Part shown: positions 42,483 through 52,012 of the stretch, piece by piece
How the letters are laid out: the number at the start of each line of letters is the position of its first letter
Numbering within the stretch: the first letter of the stretch is position 1
Assembly (NCBI GenBank): GCA_028279405.1
Contig: JANQNU010000058.1
Span: forward strand, 61,718 to 125,717
From: Phycisphaerae bacterium
GTDB taxonomy: Bacteria; Planctomycetota; Phycisphaerae; UBA1845; Fen-1342
DNA: 64,000 nt
Direction: 5' to 3'
Position numbers and translations under genes: made by a program
The notes under the pieces: model-generated
The model's database searches: none
The model's input: only the letters and a program-made list of their open reading frames with translations
Told to the model about the DNA's origin: nothing

Positions 42483-43345
42483 GGCTTGTCTCCCGACGGC
42501 GCCTCGACGCCGTAGCCCAACAAATCGTAGAGTTCCTGGCGGGTTTGCATGTCATCGAGGATCGCACGCTGCGTTCCCTGGCTGCGAAGCTCGATCAACG
42601 CTCGTTCCATCGCCTTCATCGCGACGCGTTGCAGTGTAACGGGGAAGATGACGAGCTTGTAGCCCAGTGCCGCGAATTCATCCACACTGAAATACGGCGT
42701 TCGGCCAAATTCGGTCATGTTCGCCAACAGCGGCGCACGGATGTCCTGCGCGAATCGTGCGAATTCCGCACGGTCCTGCAACGCCTCCGGGAAGATCGCA
42801 TCCGCCCCGGCATCCAGATAGGCCTGCGCACGCGCGACCGCGTCGTCGTACGACGTCACGCCACGCGCGTCAGTCCGGGCGATGATCAGAAAATCCGGGT
42901 CAGTTCGCGCGGTGGCGGCGGCCTGTACGCGGGCACTGAACTCCTCGACCGAGACCAGCGTCTTACCCGCGAGATGGCCGCACCGCTTGGGAAACTCCTG
43001 ATCCTCGATGTGTAGTCCGGCCAAGCCGGCACGTTGGAATTCCTGGACCGTGCGGGCGACGTTGTCAGCTCCCGCGCCGAAACCAGTATCCGCGTCGGAG
43101 ATGATCGGAATCGTCGTAACCGCAGCACATCGCGTCGCGTGTGCCGCCGCCTCGGTGAGGGTCGACAGGCCAACATCCGGTACCCCGACCACCGAGTTTG
43201 CCAGCACGGCACCAGAAAGGTACATGCCTTCGAAACCCATTCGCTCGATCAGCCGCGCCGACAGCGCGTTCGTTGCACCGGGCAGGGCGACCGTGTGATC
43301 GGCCATCAGGTCGCGCAATCGGCGACCGGGAGATTGCTCGTTCAT
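42479..43345 (-). CDS. prpB: Methylisocitrate lyase
   Basis: 288 aa. Cleaves 2-methylisocitrate to pyruvate and succinate. LPGATNALSARLIERMGFEGMY-type N-terminus, SDADTGFGAG (metal Asp, about 84-93), HIEDQEFPKRCGHL (catalytic KRCGH, about 116-129), IIARTDARG (about 160-168) and MTEFGRTP (about 219-226) identify PrpB as against oxaloacetate hydrolase. GAGGACGCA precedes the ATG. It is coupled to prpC by a 4-nt overlap. The distant relative at 15685-16518 lacks the KRCGH motif. Confidence 0.93.
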   Translation of the reverse strand: MNEQSPGRRLRDLMADHTVALPGATNALSARLIERMGFEGMYLSGAVLANSVVGVPDVGLSTLTEAAAHATRCAAVTTIPIISDADTGFGAGADNVARTVQEFQRAGLAGLHIEDQEFPKRCGHLAGKTLVSVEEFSARVQAAATARTDPDFLIIARTDARGVTSYDDAVARAQAYLDAGADAIFPEALQDRAEFARFAQDIRAPLLANMTEFGRTPYFSVDEFAALGYKLVIFPVTLQRVAMKAMERALIELRSQGTQRAILDDMQTRQELYDLLGYGVEAPSGDKP

Positions 43346-43518
43346 TGCGTCCTCACTTCCGCTTCCACGAAACCACCCAGCCCCTGTCCGAACCGGCCGC
43401 GATCGTTGCGGGGCGATCGTGCGCTGCGCGCTAGATGGAAAGGACCGGCTTCAGCAATCGAACGGGCCGACGTGCCAGTGGCCCGTACGGTGGAAACCCG
43501 GTATGCGACCCCGCGCTT

Positions 43519-44808
43519 TCAACCCTGGCGCTGCTGTACCGGAACGTAGTCGCGGGCCGTCTCTCCCGTGTAGATCTGCCGCGGGCGGTAGATCCGTGCC
43601 TTGGGATTGAGATGCACTTCGCGCCAGTTCGCAATCCAGCCCGGGATGCGACCGATCGCAAAGAGCACGGTGAACATGTTCAGCGGGATGCCGATGGCCC
43701 GCATGATGATTCCGCTGTAAAAGTCGACGTTCGGATAGAGATTGCGCGCGACGAAGTACTCGTCCTTGAGCGCGGTCTCCTCAAGCTTGATCGCGATGTC
43801 GAGCAGGGGGTCCTGGACACCGAGCTTGTCGAGAACCTTGTCGCAGGCGGCCTTGAGAATCTTCGCGCGAGGATCGAAACTCTTGTACACACGATGGCCG
43901 AATCCCATCAGCCGGGTGTCGGGATCGTCCTTGACCCTTCGCACGAACGACTCGCAGGACTCGCCGGACGCGCTGATCTCCGTCAGCATCTCGATTACAG
44001 CCTGATTGGCGCCGCCGTGCAGCGGCCCCCATAGCGCGCAGACCCCCGCGGCGACCGAGGCCCACAGGTTCGCCTGGCTGGAGCCGACCATTCGCACAGT
44101 AGACGTAGAACAGTTTTGCTCATGGTCGGCGTGCAGAATCAGGATCTGATCGAGCGCCCGTACGACATCCTCGTCCGGCTCGTAGTCCAGGTTCGGTCGA
44201 CCGTACATCATGTACAAAAAGTTGGACGTGTATCGCAGATCGAACCGCGGATACATGATCGCTTGCCCGATCGATTGCTTGTAACTGGCCGCGGAAATCG
44301 TACGTACCTTGCTCATCAGCCGTGCGACCGAGTCCGCGAACGAGGCGTCATCCTCGAATTTCATGAGCTGCGGCTGAAAACAGCTCGCCGCGTTGATCAT
44401 CGCCGAGAGGATCGCCATCGGATGCGCCGTCGGGGGGAATCCCTCGAAATGATGACGCATCGACTCGTGGATGAACTGGTGCTGCGTCAGGTGTTCCCGA
44501 AACTCCTGGAGCTGATCGGCGTTGGGCAACTCGCCAAAAATCAGCAAGTAAGACACCTCGACAAACGACGACTTCTCCGCGAGCTGCTCGATCGGATAGC
44601 CGCGATAACGCAAGATCCCCTTCTCGCCGTCGATGTATGTGATGCCGCTCAGACAGGACCCGGTGTTCCCGTATCCGTCATCGAGCGTGATGATGCCGGT
44701 CTGCGCGCGGAGCTTGGAGACGTCCACACCGACCTCATTTTCGGAGCCGACCACCACGGGTAGCTCGACCGTTTTGTCCTGGTAGGTCAGCTTCGCACTA
44801 TCCGCCAT
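43519..44808 (-). CDS. gltA: Citrate synthase, type II
   Basis: 429 aa hexameric-type citrate synthase of the TCA cycle. The N-terminal extension (GSENEVGVDVSKLRAQTGIITLDDGYGNT, about 21-49) is typical of the type II enzyme. Active-site segments are ILHADHEQNCSTSTVRMVGSS (His, about 231-251), GPLHGGANQAVIEM (about 266-279) and RLMGFGHRVYKSFDPRAK (about 303-320). The length agrees with E. coli GltA (427 aa). AGGGTGAG lies upstream of the ATG. It sits between prpD and prpB on the same strand, so TCA and methylcitrate genes are interleaved. Confidence 0.95.
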   Translation of the reverse strand: MADSAKLTYQDKTVELPVVVGSENEVGVDVSKLRAQTGIITLDDGYGNTGSCLSGITYIDGEKGILRYRGYPIEQLAEKSSFVEVSYLLIFGELPNADQLQEFREHLTQHQFIHESMRHHFEGFPPTAHPMAILSAMINAASCFQPQLMKFEDDASFADSVARLMSKVRTISAASYKQSIGQAIMYPRFDLRYTSNFLYMMYGRPNLDYEPDEDVVRALDQILILHADHEQNCSTSTVRMVGSSQANLWASVAAGVCALWGPLHGGANQAVIEMLTEISASGESCESFVRRVKDDPDTRLMGFGHRVYKSFDPRAKILKAACDKVLDKLGVQDPLLDIAIKLEETALKDEYFVARNLYPNVDFYSGIIMRAIGIPLNMFTVLFAIGRIPGWIANWREVHLNPKARIYRPRQIYTGETARDYVPVQQRQG

Positions 44809-44955
44809 CGTCTCACCCTGTCATCCCTGAACGTGAAATCACCGGTCGAGGACCGGACGCCCTGACCAATTGTATGCGTCCGCCGACAGGCTCGGCGGAG
44901 CGGTGCGGACCGGCCGTCGCCGATCAGCGTCTCGGGGAACGCTCGAACACGGGTC

Positions 44956-46314
44956 TCAGCCCAGCGTCTCGAACGTGAGCAGTTCCGCCGGGTCCTTCAG
45001 TTCGTCGAAGGAAAGCGACTGATCGATGATCCGCTGGGCCGTCGCCTCGCTGACCACGCCGTCGGATAGCTTGCGGAACTTGCTGATTACCTCATCGTCC
45101 GTCATCGGATTGCCCGCATGGCCACGCGGGAAGTCGACCCGCTTGCTCAACGTGCGGCCGTCGGTTGTCTTGATGATCAAGTTGTTCGGAATACCCTCGG
45201 GATACCCCGCATTGCACGCGTCCGTTTCGACGATCTTGATCTTGTCGAGCAACGCCAGCACACCGGCGTCGCGGATGTTCTCGTCGCTGAACGAGGCGCG
45301 GGTCACGTCACCGTCGCGCAGCGCCAGCACCACGCAATAGCCCATGCTGTGGTCCGCGGTCTCACGGCTGGTCGGCCGCCACTTTTCGGGCTCGCTACCG
45401 ATGATGCTCACGGCAGCCTCGAAGCTCTCAATCAGAATGCTTTCGATCTTTTCAACACCGCCAATTTCCGGGCGAAGCTGCAACGCCGCGTCGATCGCAG
45501 ATTGCGAATGGTACTCTGCGGGCCAGAACTTGATGTACGTGCGGTTGATCATCCAGTCGTCGCCACCCTCGGCCCACGCGAACGTGAACGGTCCCGTGAC
45601 CATCTTGAAGAGTCCCTTGGGACCCTCGAAGATCTCGTTGGGGCCGGTCAGGCCGTCGCGCGCCAAGCCTGCCGCGAAGACGCCGTTGCGGGCCGCGTTC
45701 GAGAACGCGCACGCCTTCCAGTCGGAAATCTGGCCCGTTCTGGTCTGGCGGGTCGCAAAGTTGCACACGCCTGCGAGTCCCAACGTGTGAACCATCTGCT
45801 CGGCCGACAGACCATAGAGTTTCGCGGACAGCAACGCCGAGGCCAGCGCTCCGTAGTACACGTGGTCCCAGCCGTGGGCGCGCAAGGACGCGCCGTCACA
45901 GGCCCGACATTGGACCTCATATCCCAGCGCGATCGACGTGATGATATCCCGCGGCGACGCACCCACGACCTGACCGACGGCCAGGGCCGCTGGGATGTTG
46001 TCGCTCGGATGCGCGGGCTCCAGACTAAGGTATGTATCATTGAAGTCGAGATATCGGACCAGTGCGCCGTTGCTGAAGGTTGCGAGGTCCGGTGTCGTAC
46101 GATGGCCCGATCCCAGTAGGCTGGCGCCGTCTGTCATCGAGACGGCCTTGGCTGTCTTGCGCGTGATCCGCCCGGGTCGACTTTGCCAAGCGCCGAGAGC
46201 GCAGCCGATTGAATCCAGGATTCTTCGTTTCACTTCGCGCCGCGTCTTGTCGCTCAGATCCTCGTAACGCAGCCTCTGCGCCCGCTCCGCGAGCATGCCC
46301 GCAACCGTTCCCAT
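44956..46314 (-). CDS. prpD: MmgE/PrpD-family 2-methylcitrate dehydratase
   Basis: 452 aa. KTRREVKRRILDSIGCALGA (about 25-44), DFNDTYLSLEPAHPSDNIPAALAVGQ (about 94-119), GWDHVYYGALASALL, KACAFSNAARNGVFAA and EYHSQSAIDAAL (about 281-292) are the MmgE/PrpD signatures; genomic context argues for dehydration of 2-methylcitrate. No acnD is present, and PrpD alone suffices in many bacteria when an aconitase hydrates the intermediate. The ATG at 46314 follows GCGGAG at good distance; the frame extends upstream into the tandem repeat at 46431-46517 but that portion is repeat translation. First gene of the prp/gltA run. Confidence 0.88.
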   Translation of the reverse strand: MGTVAGMLAERAQRLRYEDLSDKTRREVKRRILDSIGCALGAWQSRPGRITRKTAKAVSMTDGASLLGSGHRTTPDLATFSNGALVRYLDFNDTYLSLEPAHPSDNIPAALAVGQVVGASPRDIITSIALGYEVQCRACDGASLRAHGWDHVYYGALASALLSAKLYGLSAEQMVHTLGLAGVCNFATRQTRTGQISDWKACAFSNAARNGVFAAGLARDGLTGPNEIFEGPKGLFKMVTGPFTFAWAEGGDDWMINRTYIKFWPAEYHSQSAIDAALQLRPEIGGVEKIESILIESFEAAVSIIGSEPEKWRPTSRETADHSMGYCVVLALRDGDVTRASFSDENIRDAGVLALLDKIKIVETDACNAGYPEGIPNNLIIKTTDGRTLSKRVDFPRGHAGNPMTDDEVISKFRKLSDGVVSEATAQRIIDQSLSFDELKDPAELLTFETLG

Positions 46315-46760
46315 GATTTCTCCGCAAAACCGCCGTAATACCCGCGAGGCACTGTAAGGGAAACGCACTCTCGCTGCAATTCGATCAAGGTGCGTGACCG
46401 CGCAAATGGCGGCGAGACGCCCGCCCCACCCGTGGTGTAGGTGCATTCTCGCCGTGGTGTAAGTGCATTCTCGCCGTGGCGTAGGTGCGTCTTGCCGTGG
46501 TATAGGCGCATTCTTGGCAAGTCAGCGGTTTGGTGATTGACCGCTCGTTCGTGCTCGCGGCTCGTTGTGTTGACCGCACTGCACGAACCTTCCCGACATG
46601 ATGAGCCTTCGAAGCACTGGTGGGCGGGCTATCGGGGCCAGCGGATCGGGCCGTAGCATAGCGGGTGTTCCGCGCCTACAATCCCGGTTCGGGTCGGGCG
46701 AATGGGTACCTCTCGCACCACTGTCCCGAAGTGGTGCCGGTCAGCGGATCGACGAACGCA
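46315..46760. other. Intergenic region between divergent prpD and uvrA
   Basis: 446 bp. It contains a 27-bp segment shared with 35046-35073 (46404-46431), a four-unit tandem repeat (46431-46517) and, nearer uvrA, a -10-like TACAAT at 46677-46682 without an obvious -35. No remnant of an additional UvrA ATPase module can be read here in any frame. Confidence 0.6.
46431..46517. repeat. Tandem repeat, four units of 21-22 bp
   Basis: Units start at 46431, 46453, 46475 and 46496, each of the form CGTGGTGTAGGTGCATTCT plus two or three bases, with 1-5 differences between copies. Units are contiguous without spacers, so this is a minisatellite, not a CRISPR array. Confidence 0.85.
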
Positions 46761-49700
46761 ATGGCGCGCAACGCTTCTTCCGCCGTGACGCCACGCCGAT
46801 CGCGGCAATCATCGAGCAAGTCCAAGACCGTTTCGCGCGCTGCGCAGGCTCGTGGGCCGAAGCGCGCGCCTGAACCGGCGGCTAATGGCGCACGACATGC
46901 CGGCGATGTTTCCTGGTTGACCGTGCGGTCGGCGTCGGAGAACAACCTTCAATGTGTCGACGCGCATTTTCCGCTGGCGCGGTTCACGTGTGTGACGGGT
47001 GTTTCCGGGTCCGGGAAGAGCTCACTCGTGAATCGCATCCTTCACGAGGCGCTCGCGCGTGATCTCAATGGTGCGACGACCGCGACGCCAGGTCGGCACT
47101 CGGGGATCGAGGGCATCGAGGCGTTGGACAAGGTGATCGCGATCGATCAGTCGGCGATCGGCCGTACGCCGCGGAGCAATCCGGGGACGTACATCAAGGT
47201 TTTCGACGAGATCCGGACGCTCTTCACGCGGTTGCCTGATGCGAAGCTGCGGGGGTACAAGCCGGGTCGCTTCAGCTTCAACGTGCCGGCGATGCGCGGC
47301 GGTGGGCGCTGTGAGGCGTGTGAGGGTAACGGTGCCAACCGGATCGAGATGGACTTTCTTGCGGATGTCTGGGTGACGTGTCCGATCTGCGAGGGGCATC
47401 GGTTTGCGCGCGAGACGTTGCAGATTCAATACAAGGGCAAGTCGATCGCGGACGTGCTCGAGATGGACGTTCAGGAGGCGCTGGAGCATTTCGAGAACGT
47501 GCCGCGGATTCGTCGAATGTTGCAGACGCTGCACGACGTCGGGCTGGACTACCTGAAGATCGGTCAACCGAGTCCTACGCTGTCGGGTGGCGAGGCGCAG
47601 CGGATCAAGCTGGCGCGGGAACTGGTCCGTCAGTCGACCGGGCGGACGATTTATATCCTCGACGAGCCGACAACGGGATTGCACTTTGCCGATATTCGGC
47701 GGTTGCTGGCGGTGTTGCACGGATTCGTCGATGCGGGCAACACGGTTGTGGTCATTGAGCATAACCTCGATGTGATCAAGACGGCGGATTGGGTGATCGA
47801 CCTCGGGCCGGAGGGTGGCGAAGGCGGCGGTCAGATTGTCGCGCACGGTACGCCGGAGGAGGTAGCGGAGGCGACGGGGTCTCATACCGGGGAGGCGCTG
47901 CGGGTGCTGTTCGCGCGTGCGCGCACCGATTCTCGGCGCACCGGTGGGCGTAAAGCCGCTCGGCGCCGATCGAATTCGACGCCGGCGGTCTTCGACGGTG
48001 ACGCGGACCAGGTGACGGTGGTGGGGGCGCAGCAGCACAACCTCAAGGATCTGACGGTTTCGTTTCCGCGCAACCGGATGACCGTTTGCACCGGAGTTTC
48101 CGGATCGGGCAAGACCAGCTTCGCGATCGACACCGTCTTTACCGAGGGCTATCGGCGTTACGTCGAGTCGCTCTCAGCCTATGCGCGGCAGTTTTTGGGG
48201 CAGCTGTCGAAGCCGCGGGTCGAGCACGTGACGGGGCTCTCGCCGGCGATTTGCATCGAGCAGAAAGCGGCCAGCAAGAGTCCGCGATCGACCGTGGGTA
48301 CGATCACCGAAATTTACGACTACATGCGGGTTCTCTGGGCGCGGGTCGGGACGCCTTACTGCCCGAAGTGTGATGTTCCGGTCGGCACGCAGACGGTCGA
48401 CGAGATCGTCGATCGCGTGTTCGAATTCGAGGAGGGGACGCCGATCTCGCTGCTCGCACCGCTGCGGCTCGGCGATGGTGAGACGTACGCGGCGATGTTC
48501 CAACGGCTGCACGCATCCGGCTACCTGCGGGTGCGGATTGACGGCACGATTCAGCGCGCGGCCGACGCAACGACGCTCGATGCCCGCCGACGGCATTCGG
48601 TCGAGGTTGTGGTCGATCGGACGATCGTCCGGCGCAAGGCCCGCGGCCGGATTGCCGAGAGCGTCGAGCACGCGCTGGCGATGGGCAACGGGCTGATGAC
48701 CCTGCTGGTCGAAGCCGTGGAAACCGTTCATGAGGATGAGCCGGTCGTAGCCGAAGACGGGGCGGGTGGGGGCGCGGCGGAATCTGCGGGCTCGCCGGGG
48801 ACGGCGCGGGTCGAGTCGCGGCCCGAGCAGGAGATTCTGTTTTCCCAGCGGTTGGCTTGCCGGCAATGTCGTGCGAGCTACGAAGAACTGGGACCCCACC
48901 AGTTCAGTTTCAACAGCCGACTAGGCTGGTGCGAAACCTGCGAGGGGCTGGGATTTCAACGGGGGGCGCCGGAGTCCACTATCCTTCGGCATCCCGGCAA
49001 GTCGATCTTTGCCGGTGCGCTGGCCGGGCTGACGGAGGGGTCGTTGACCGAGCCGTTGCGCTCGCTGTTGACTGCCTTTTGTGATTCGATCGGTGTCCGG
49101 CCCGACGCGCCGTTGCGCGAGTGGACTGCCGAGCAGCGCCGGGCGCTGCTGTTCGGCACTAACGTGCCGTTGGTCATCGATTCGTTTCCGGAGGTACGGG
49201 CGCGCTGGCGCGGCCTGTTTCCGACGATCGACGCGGCGATGCGCAATAGCTGGACCCTGCGGCATTCGTTCCAGGCGACGATCACCGAGATCCCCTGTGC
49301 GACCTGTCATGGCGGTCGTATCCGCCCCGATGCGGCGGCGGTGCGGATGGGGGGCATGACCATCGGCGCGGTATGCGATCAGCCCTTGGGCGCAACCGCG
49401 AAGTTCTTCGATACTTTGCGGCTCGATGCGCGGCAGAAACGCATCGCCGGCGAGTTGCTGCTCGAGATTCGCAACCGCTTGCGATTCCTCCTCGATGTCG
49501 GGCTCGAATACCTTTCTCTGCATCGTGCGGCGCCGACGCTTTCGGGGGGTGAAGCGCAGCGGATCCGACTCGCGAGCCAGATCGGTAGTGGCCTGTCCGG
49601 CGTACTCTATGTCCTCGATGAACCGACGATCGGATTGCACCCGCGCGACAACGGCCGGCTGATCCAGGCGCTCGACAAGCTGCGCACGCTGGGCAACACA

Positions 49701-51938
49701 CTGCTGGTGGTGGAGCATGACCGGGACGTTATTCAGTCCGCCGATCGGCTGCTGGACTTTGGCCCGCGGGCGGGCCGGCTCGGTGGGGCAATCGTCGCCG
49801 ACGCGGCGCCTAGCGCGCTCGCCGAGCCGCGCAGCGAGCGGAAGCGCCGGGCGGCAGATGTGCGCAAGCGACGCGTTTCGAGCGCGGCGCCTGTGGATGA
49901 TACGGCCGAAGTGCAGTCCCTGACCGAGGCGTACCTGCGGAGTACGCGGTTCATTCCCGTTCCTTCCAATCGGCGGCCGATCGATCTGGACTCGATCGAG
50001 ATCGCGTTGCGCGCCGGGCCGGACGAGGGCAAGCGGCGCAAGCGGCGGCCGAAGGGCAAAGGCGCGCGGGCGAAGCTCAAAAAGCTGGAAGCGCACGCGG
50101 CCGAACGTGCGGCGACGAATGTCATGTTGCCGTCGACCGACTGGCTGGTCGTGCACGCGGCGCGGCAGCACAATCTGAAGGACTGCCACGTGCCGATCCC
50201 GATCGGTCGGTTCACGTGTGTTACCGGTGTGTCCGGCTCCGGCAAGAGTTCGCTGGTGAACGACATCCTATGGCCGGCGCTGGCCACGCGACTGCTCAAG
50301 AATCGTGACCTGACGGTCGGTGCGCACGAGATGGTCACGGGTGCGTATCACATCGACAAGGTGATCAACGTGGATCAGTCGCCGATCGGCAATACGCCGT
50401 CGAGCAATCCGGCGACCTATACCGGCGTCTTCGACCATATCCGCACGCTGTTCACCAAGCTGCCCGAGAGCAAGGTGCACGGGTACAACGCCAACCGTTT
50501 CAGCTTCAATCGTAGCGGCGGGCGGTGTGAGGACTGTGAAGGGTATGGCCAGAAGCGGATCGAGATGCACTTCATGCCCGATGTGTGGATGGAGTGTGAA
50601 ACGTGCAAGGGTAAACGTTACAACCCGGAGACGCTCGATGTGCGCTTCAAGGGGCGCTCGATTGCCGACGTGCTGGAGATGAGCGTCGCGGACGCGTTGG
50701 AGTTGTTCGAGAACGTGCCGAAGGTTCGCCGAATGCTCCAGACGTTGGCCGACGTCGGCCTCGACTACGTGCACCTTGGACAGCCGGCACCGACGCTTTC
50801 CGGCGGTGAGGCGCAGCGGGTCAAGCTGGCAGCCGAACTCGGCAAGCCGGACACTGGGCAGACGCTCTACATTCTTGATGAGCCGACGACCGGGCTGCAC
50901 TTCGAGGACGTCAACAAGCTGCTCCGGATCGTGCACCGGCTCGTCGACCTGGGTAACACGGTGCTGGTGGTGGAACACAACCTGGACGTGATCAAGAGCG
51001 CGGACTGGCTGATTGACCTGGGTCCGGAGGCCGGTGCCGCCGGCGGTCACCTCGTCGCGTTGGGAACCCCGGAAGAACTGGTCGACGGGTCGGCGATCGA
51101 GCGGGCCGGGGGGCCGCTGTTCCACGCTGATCCGCGCGCGGGTGCTGGTTCGTCGACGGGGGGTGGCGCGCGCACTTCTCATACCGCTGTCGCATTGCAG
51201 CCGACGCTCGAACGGGATCCGCGGGCGGAGCGCGCGTTGTATGACCCGAAGGAGCACGCCGAACGGATTATTGCTGCCGAGAAGCGTGGTTTTGGCGAGA
51301 TCGGCAAGGATACGCTGATGCCGTGGCAGGTCGATGGTCGCAAGTGGCACCTGGAGAAGCGTACCAGTCGCGATGGCAAGCCAACGAACTGGGAATCGGC
51401 GGCATTGGAGTACGTGATCGAACTGGTCGAGGAAACCGGCCGCGCGCTGCGTCCGAAGAGAAGAGCCGGGCGTCAGGATGACAAGCGGTCGGCGAATGTC
51501 GACAGACAGCGTACCGGTGGCAAGCGAGCGAACGGCGGGGGCCAGACAGGCAGTGCCGGGGACGAGAGTCTGTTCGCGCCGACCCACTGGGGCGAGCGTG
51601 CTAGCATCGAGGTCACTTCGCCGGGGGCATCGACCTGGTTTCTGCATGCCTTGACCGGTGGCGAGTGGCTGTTGGAGCTGTATTTCCGAGCGCCGCCGGG
51701 CACGTTCAATGCGCGCAAGCTGGACGAACAGCTCGGACTGCGGACGCTGGATGACCGCGACGACATCCAGCAGTACGGGAACTGGCGGCGCGTGGACGTT
51801 CGCAAGCGGCGCGACGGATTCGATGCGATCGTGGTCTATGCCTTCGACAAGCAGGAGATCGACACGCCGGCGTTCAGACGGTTCGTGAAGGAGGCGGCGC
51901 GCGCGTACCATAAGGGCGTGCGCGAGAGCGCGGGGTAA
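46761..51938 (+). CDS. uvrA: Excinuclease ABC subunit A with three ATPase modules
   Basis: 1725 aa UvrA, the damage-recognition ATPase of nucleotide excision repair. Standard UvrA (about 940 aa) has module I then II. Here three modules are present: a type II module at about 45-400 (Walker A GVSGSGKSSL near 80; zinc finger CEACEG...CPICEG; SGGEAQRIKLA near 275), then a type I module at about 425-1020 (GVSGSGKTSFAIDTVFTEG near 446; CPKC and CRQC/CETC zinc sites; SGGEAQRIRLA near 927), then a second type II module at about 1135-1450 (Walker A near 1156; CEDCEG...CETCKG; SGGEAQRVKLA near 1346). A further 235-residue C-terminal domain (from about 1488) is not part of usual UvrA. The ATG at 46761 is chosen over a GTG at 46665, which adds 32 unremarkable residues. 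Confidence 0.9.
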   Translation: MARNASSAVTPRRSRQSSSKSKTVSRAAQARGPKRAPEPAANGARHAGDVSWLTVRSASENNLQCVDAHFPLARFTCVTGVSGSGKSSLVNRILHEALARDLNGATTATPGRHSGIEGIEALDKVIAIDQSAIGRTPRSNPGTYIKVFDEIRTLFTRLPDAKLRGYKPGRFSFNVPAMRGGGRCEACEGNGANRIEMDFLADVWVTCPICEGHRFARETLQIQYKGKSIADVLEMDVQEALEHFENVPRIRRMLQTLHDVGLDYLKIGQPSPTLSGGEAQRIKLARELVRQSTGRTIYILDEPTTGLHFADIRRLLAVLHGFVDAGNTVVVIEHNLDVIKTADWVIDLGPEGGEGGGQIVAHGTPEEVAEATGSHTGEALRVLFARARTDSRRTGGRKAARRRSNSTPAVFDGDADQVTVVGAQQHNLKDLTVSFPRNRMTVCTGVSGSGKTSFAIDTVFTEGYRRYVESLSAYARQFLGQLSKPRVEHVTGLSPAICIEQKAASKSPRSTVGTITEIYDYMRVLWARVGTPYCPKCDVPVGTQTVDEIVDRVFEFEEGTPISLLAPLRLGDGETYAAMFQRLHASGYLRVRIDGTIQRAADATTLDARRRHSVEVVVDRTIVRRKARGRIAESVEHALAMGNGLMTLLVEAVETVHEDEPVVAEDGAGGGAAESAGSPGTARVESRPEQEILFSQRLACRQCRASYEELGPHQFSFNSRLGWCETCEGLGFQRGAPESTILRHPGKSIFAGALAGLTEGSLTEPLRSLLTAFCDSIGVRPDAPLREWTAEQRRALLFGTNVPLVIDSFPEVRARWRGLFPTIDAAMRNSWTLRHSFQATITEIPCATCHGGRIRPDAAAVRMGGMTIGAVCDQPLGATAKFFDTLRLDARQKRIAGELLLEIRNRLRFLLDVGLEYLSLHRAAPTLSGGEAQRIRLASQIGSGLSGVLYVLDEPTIGLHPRDNGRLIQALDKLRTLGNTLLVVEHDRDVIQSADRLLDFGPRAGRLGGAIVADAAPSALAEPRSERKRRAADVRKRRVSSAAPVDDTAEVQSLTEAYLRSTRFIPVPSNRRPIDLDSIEIALRAGPDEGKRRKRRPKGKGARAKLKKLEAHAAERAATNVMLPSTDWLVVHAARQHNLKDCHVPIPIGRFTCVTGVSGSGKSSLVNDILWPALATRLLKNRDLTVGAHEMVTGAYHIDKVINVDQSPIGNTPSSNPATYTGVFDHIRTLFTKLPESKVHGYNANRFSFNRSGGRCEDCEGYGQKRIEMHFMPDVWMECETCKGKRYNPETLDVRFKGRSIADVLEMSVADALELFENVPKVRRMLQTLADVGLDYVHLGQPAPTLSGGEAQRVKLAAELGKPDTGQTLYILDEPTTGLHFEDVNKLLRIVHRLVDLGNTVLVVEHNLDVIKSADWLIDLGPEAGAAGGHLVALGTPEELVDGSAIERAGGPLFHADPRAGAGSSTGGGARTSHTAVALQPTLERDPRAERALYDPKEHAERIIAAEKRGFGEIGKDTLMPWQVDGRKWHLEKRTSRDGKPTNWESAALEYVIELVEETGRALRPKRRAGRQDDKRSANVDRQRTGGKRANGGGQTGSAGDESLFAPTHWGERASIEVTSPGASTWFLHALTGGEWLLELYFRAPPGTFNARKLDEQLGLRTLDDRDDIQQYGNWRRVDVRKRRDGFDAIVVYAFDKQEIDTPAFRRFVKEAARAYHKGVRESAG

Positions 51939-52012
51939 GGGGGGCCAGGGACACGCCGGGCCGATCGCCGGTACGTGGCGCATCCGGGTGAAGGACTGGC
52001 AGAGGGTGGGTG

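Noticed and set aside
46431..46517. Possible CRISPR array
   Set aside because: The units are contiguous and there are no unique spacers. No cas genes lie nearby.
46254..46520. Peptide frame through the tandem repeat, and the N-terminal extension of PrpD
   Set aside because: Composition comes from the repeat. PrpD has a good ATG with ribosome site at 46314.
48921..50189. 422-residue antisense frame inside uvrA
   Set aside because: Same reason: codon-bias shadow of the UvrA type I module.
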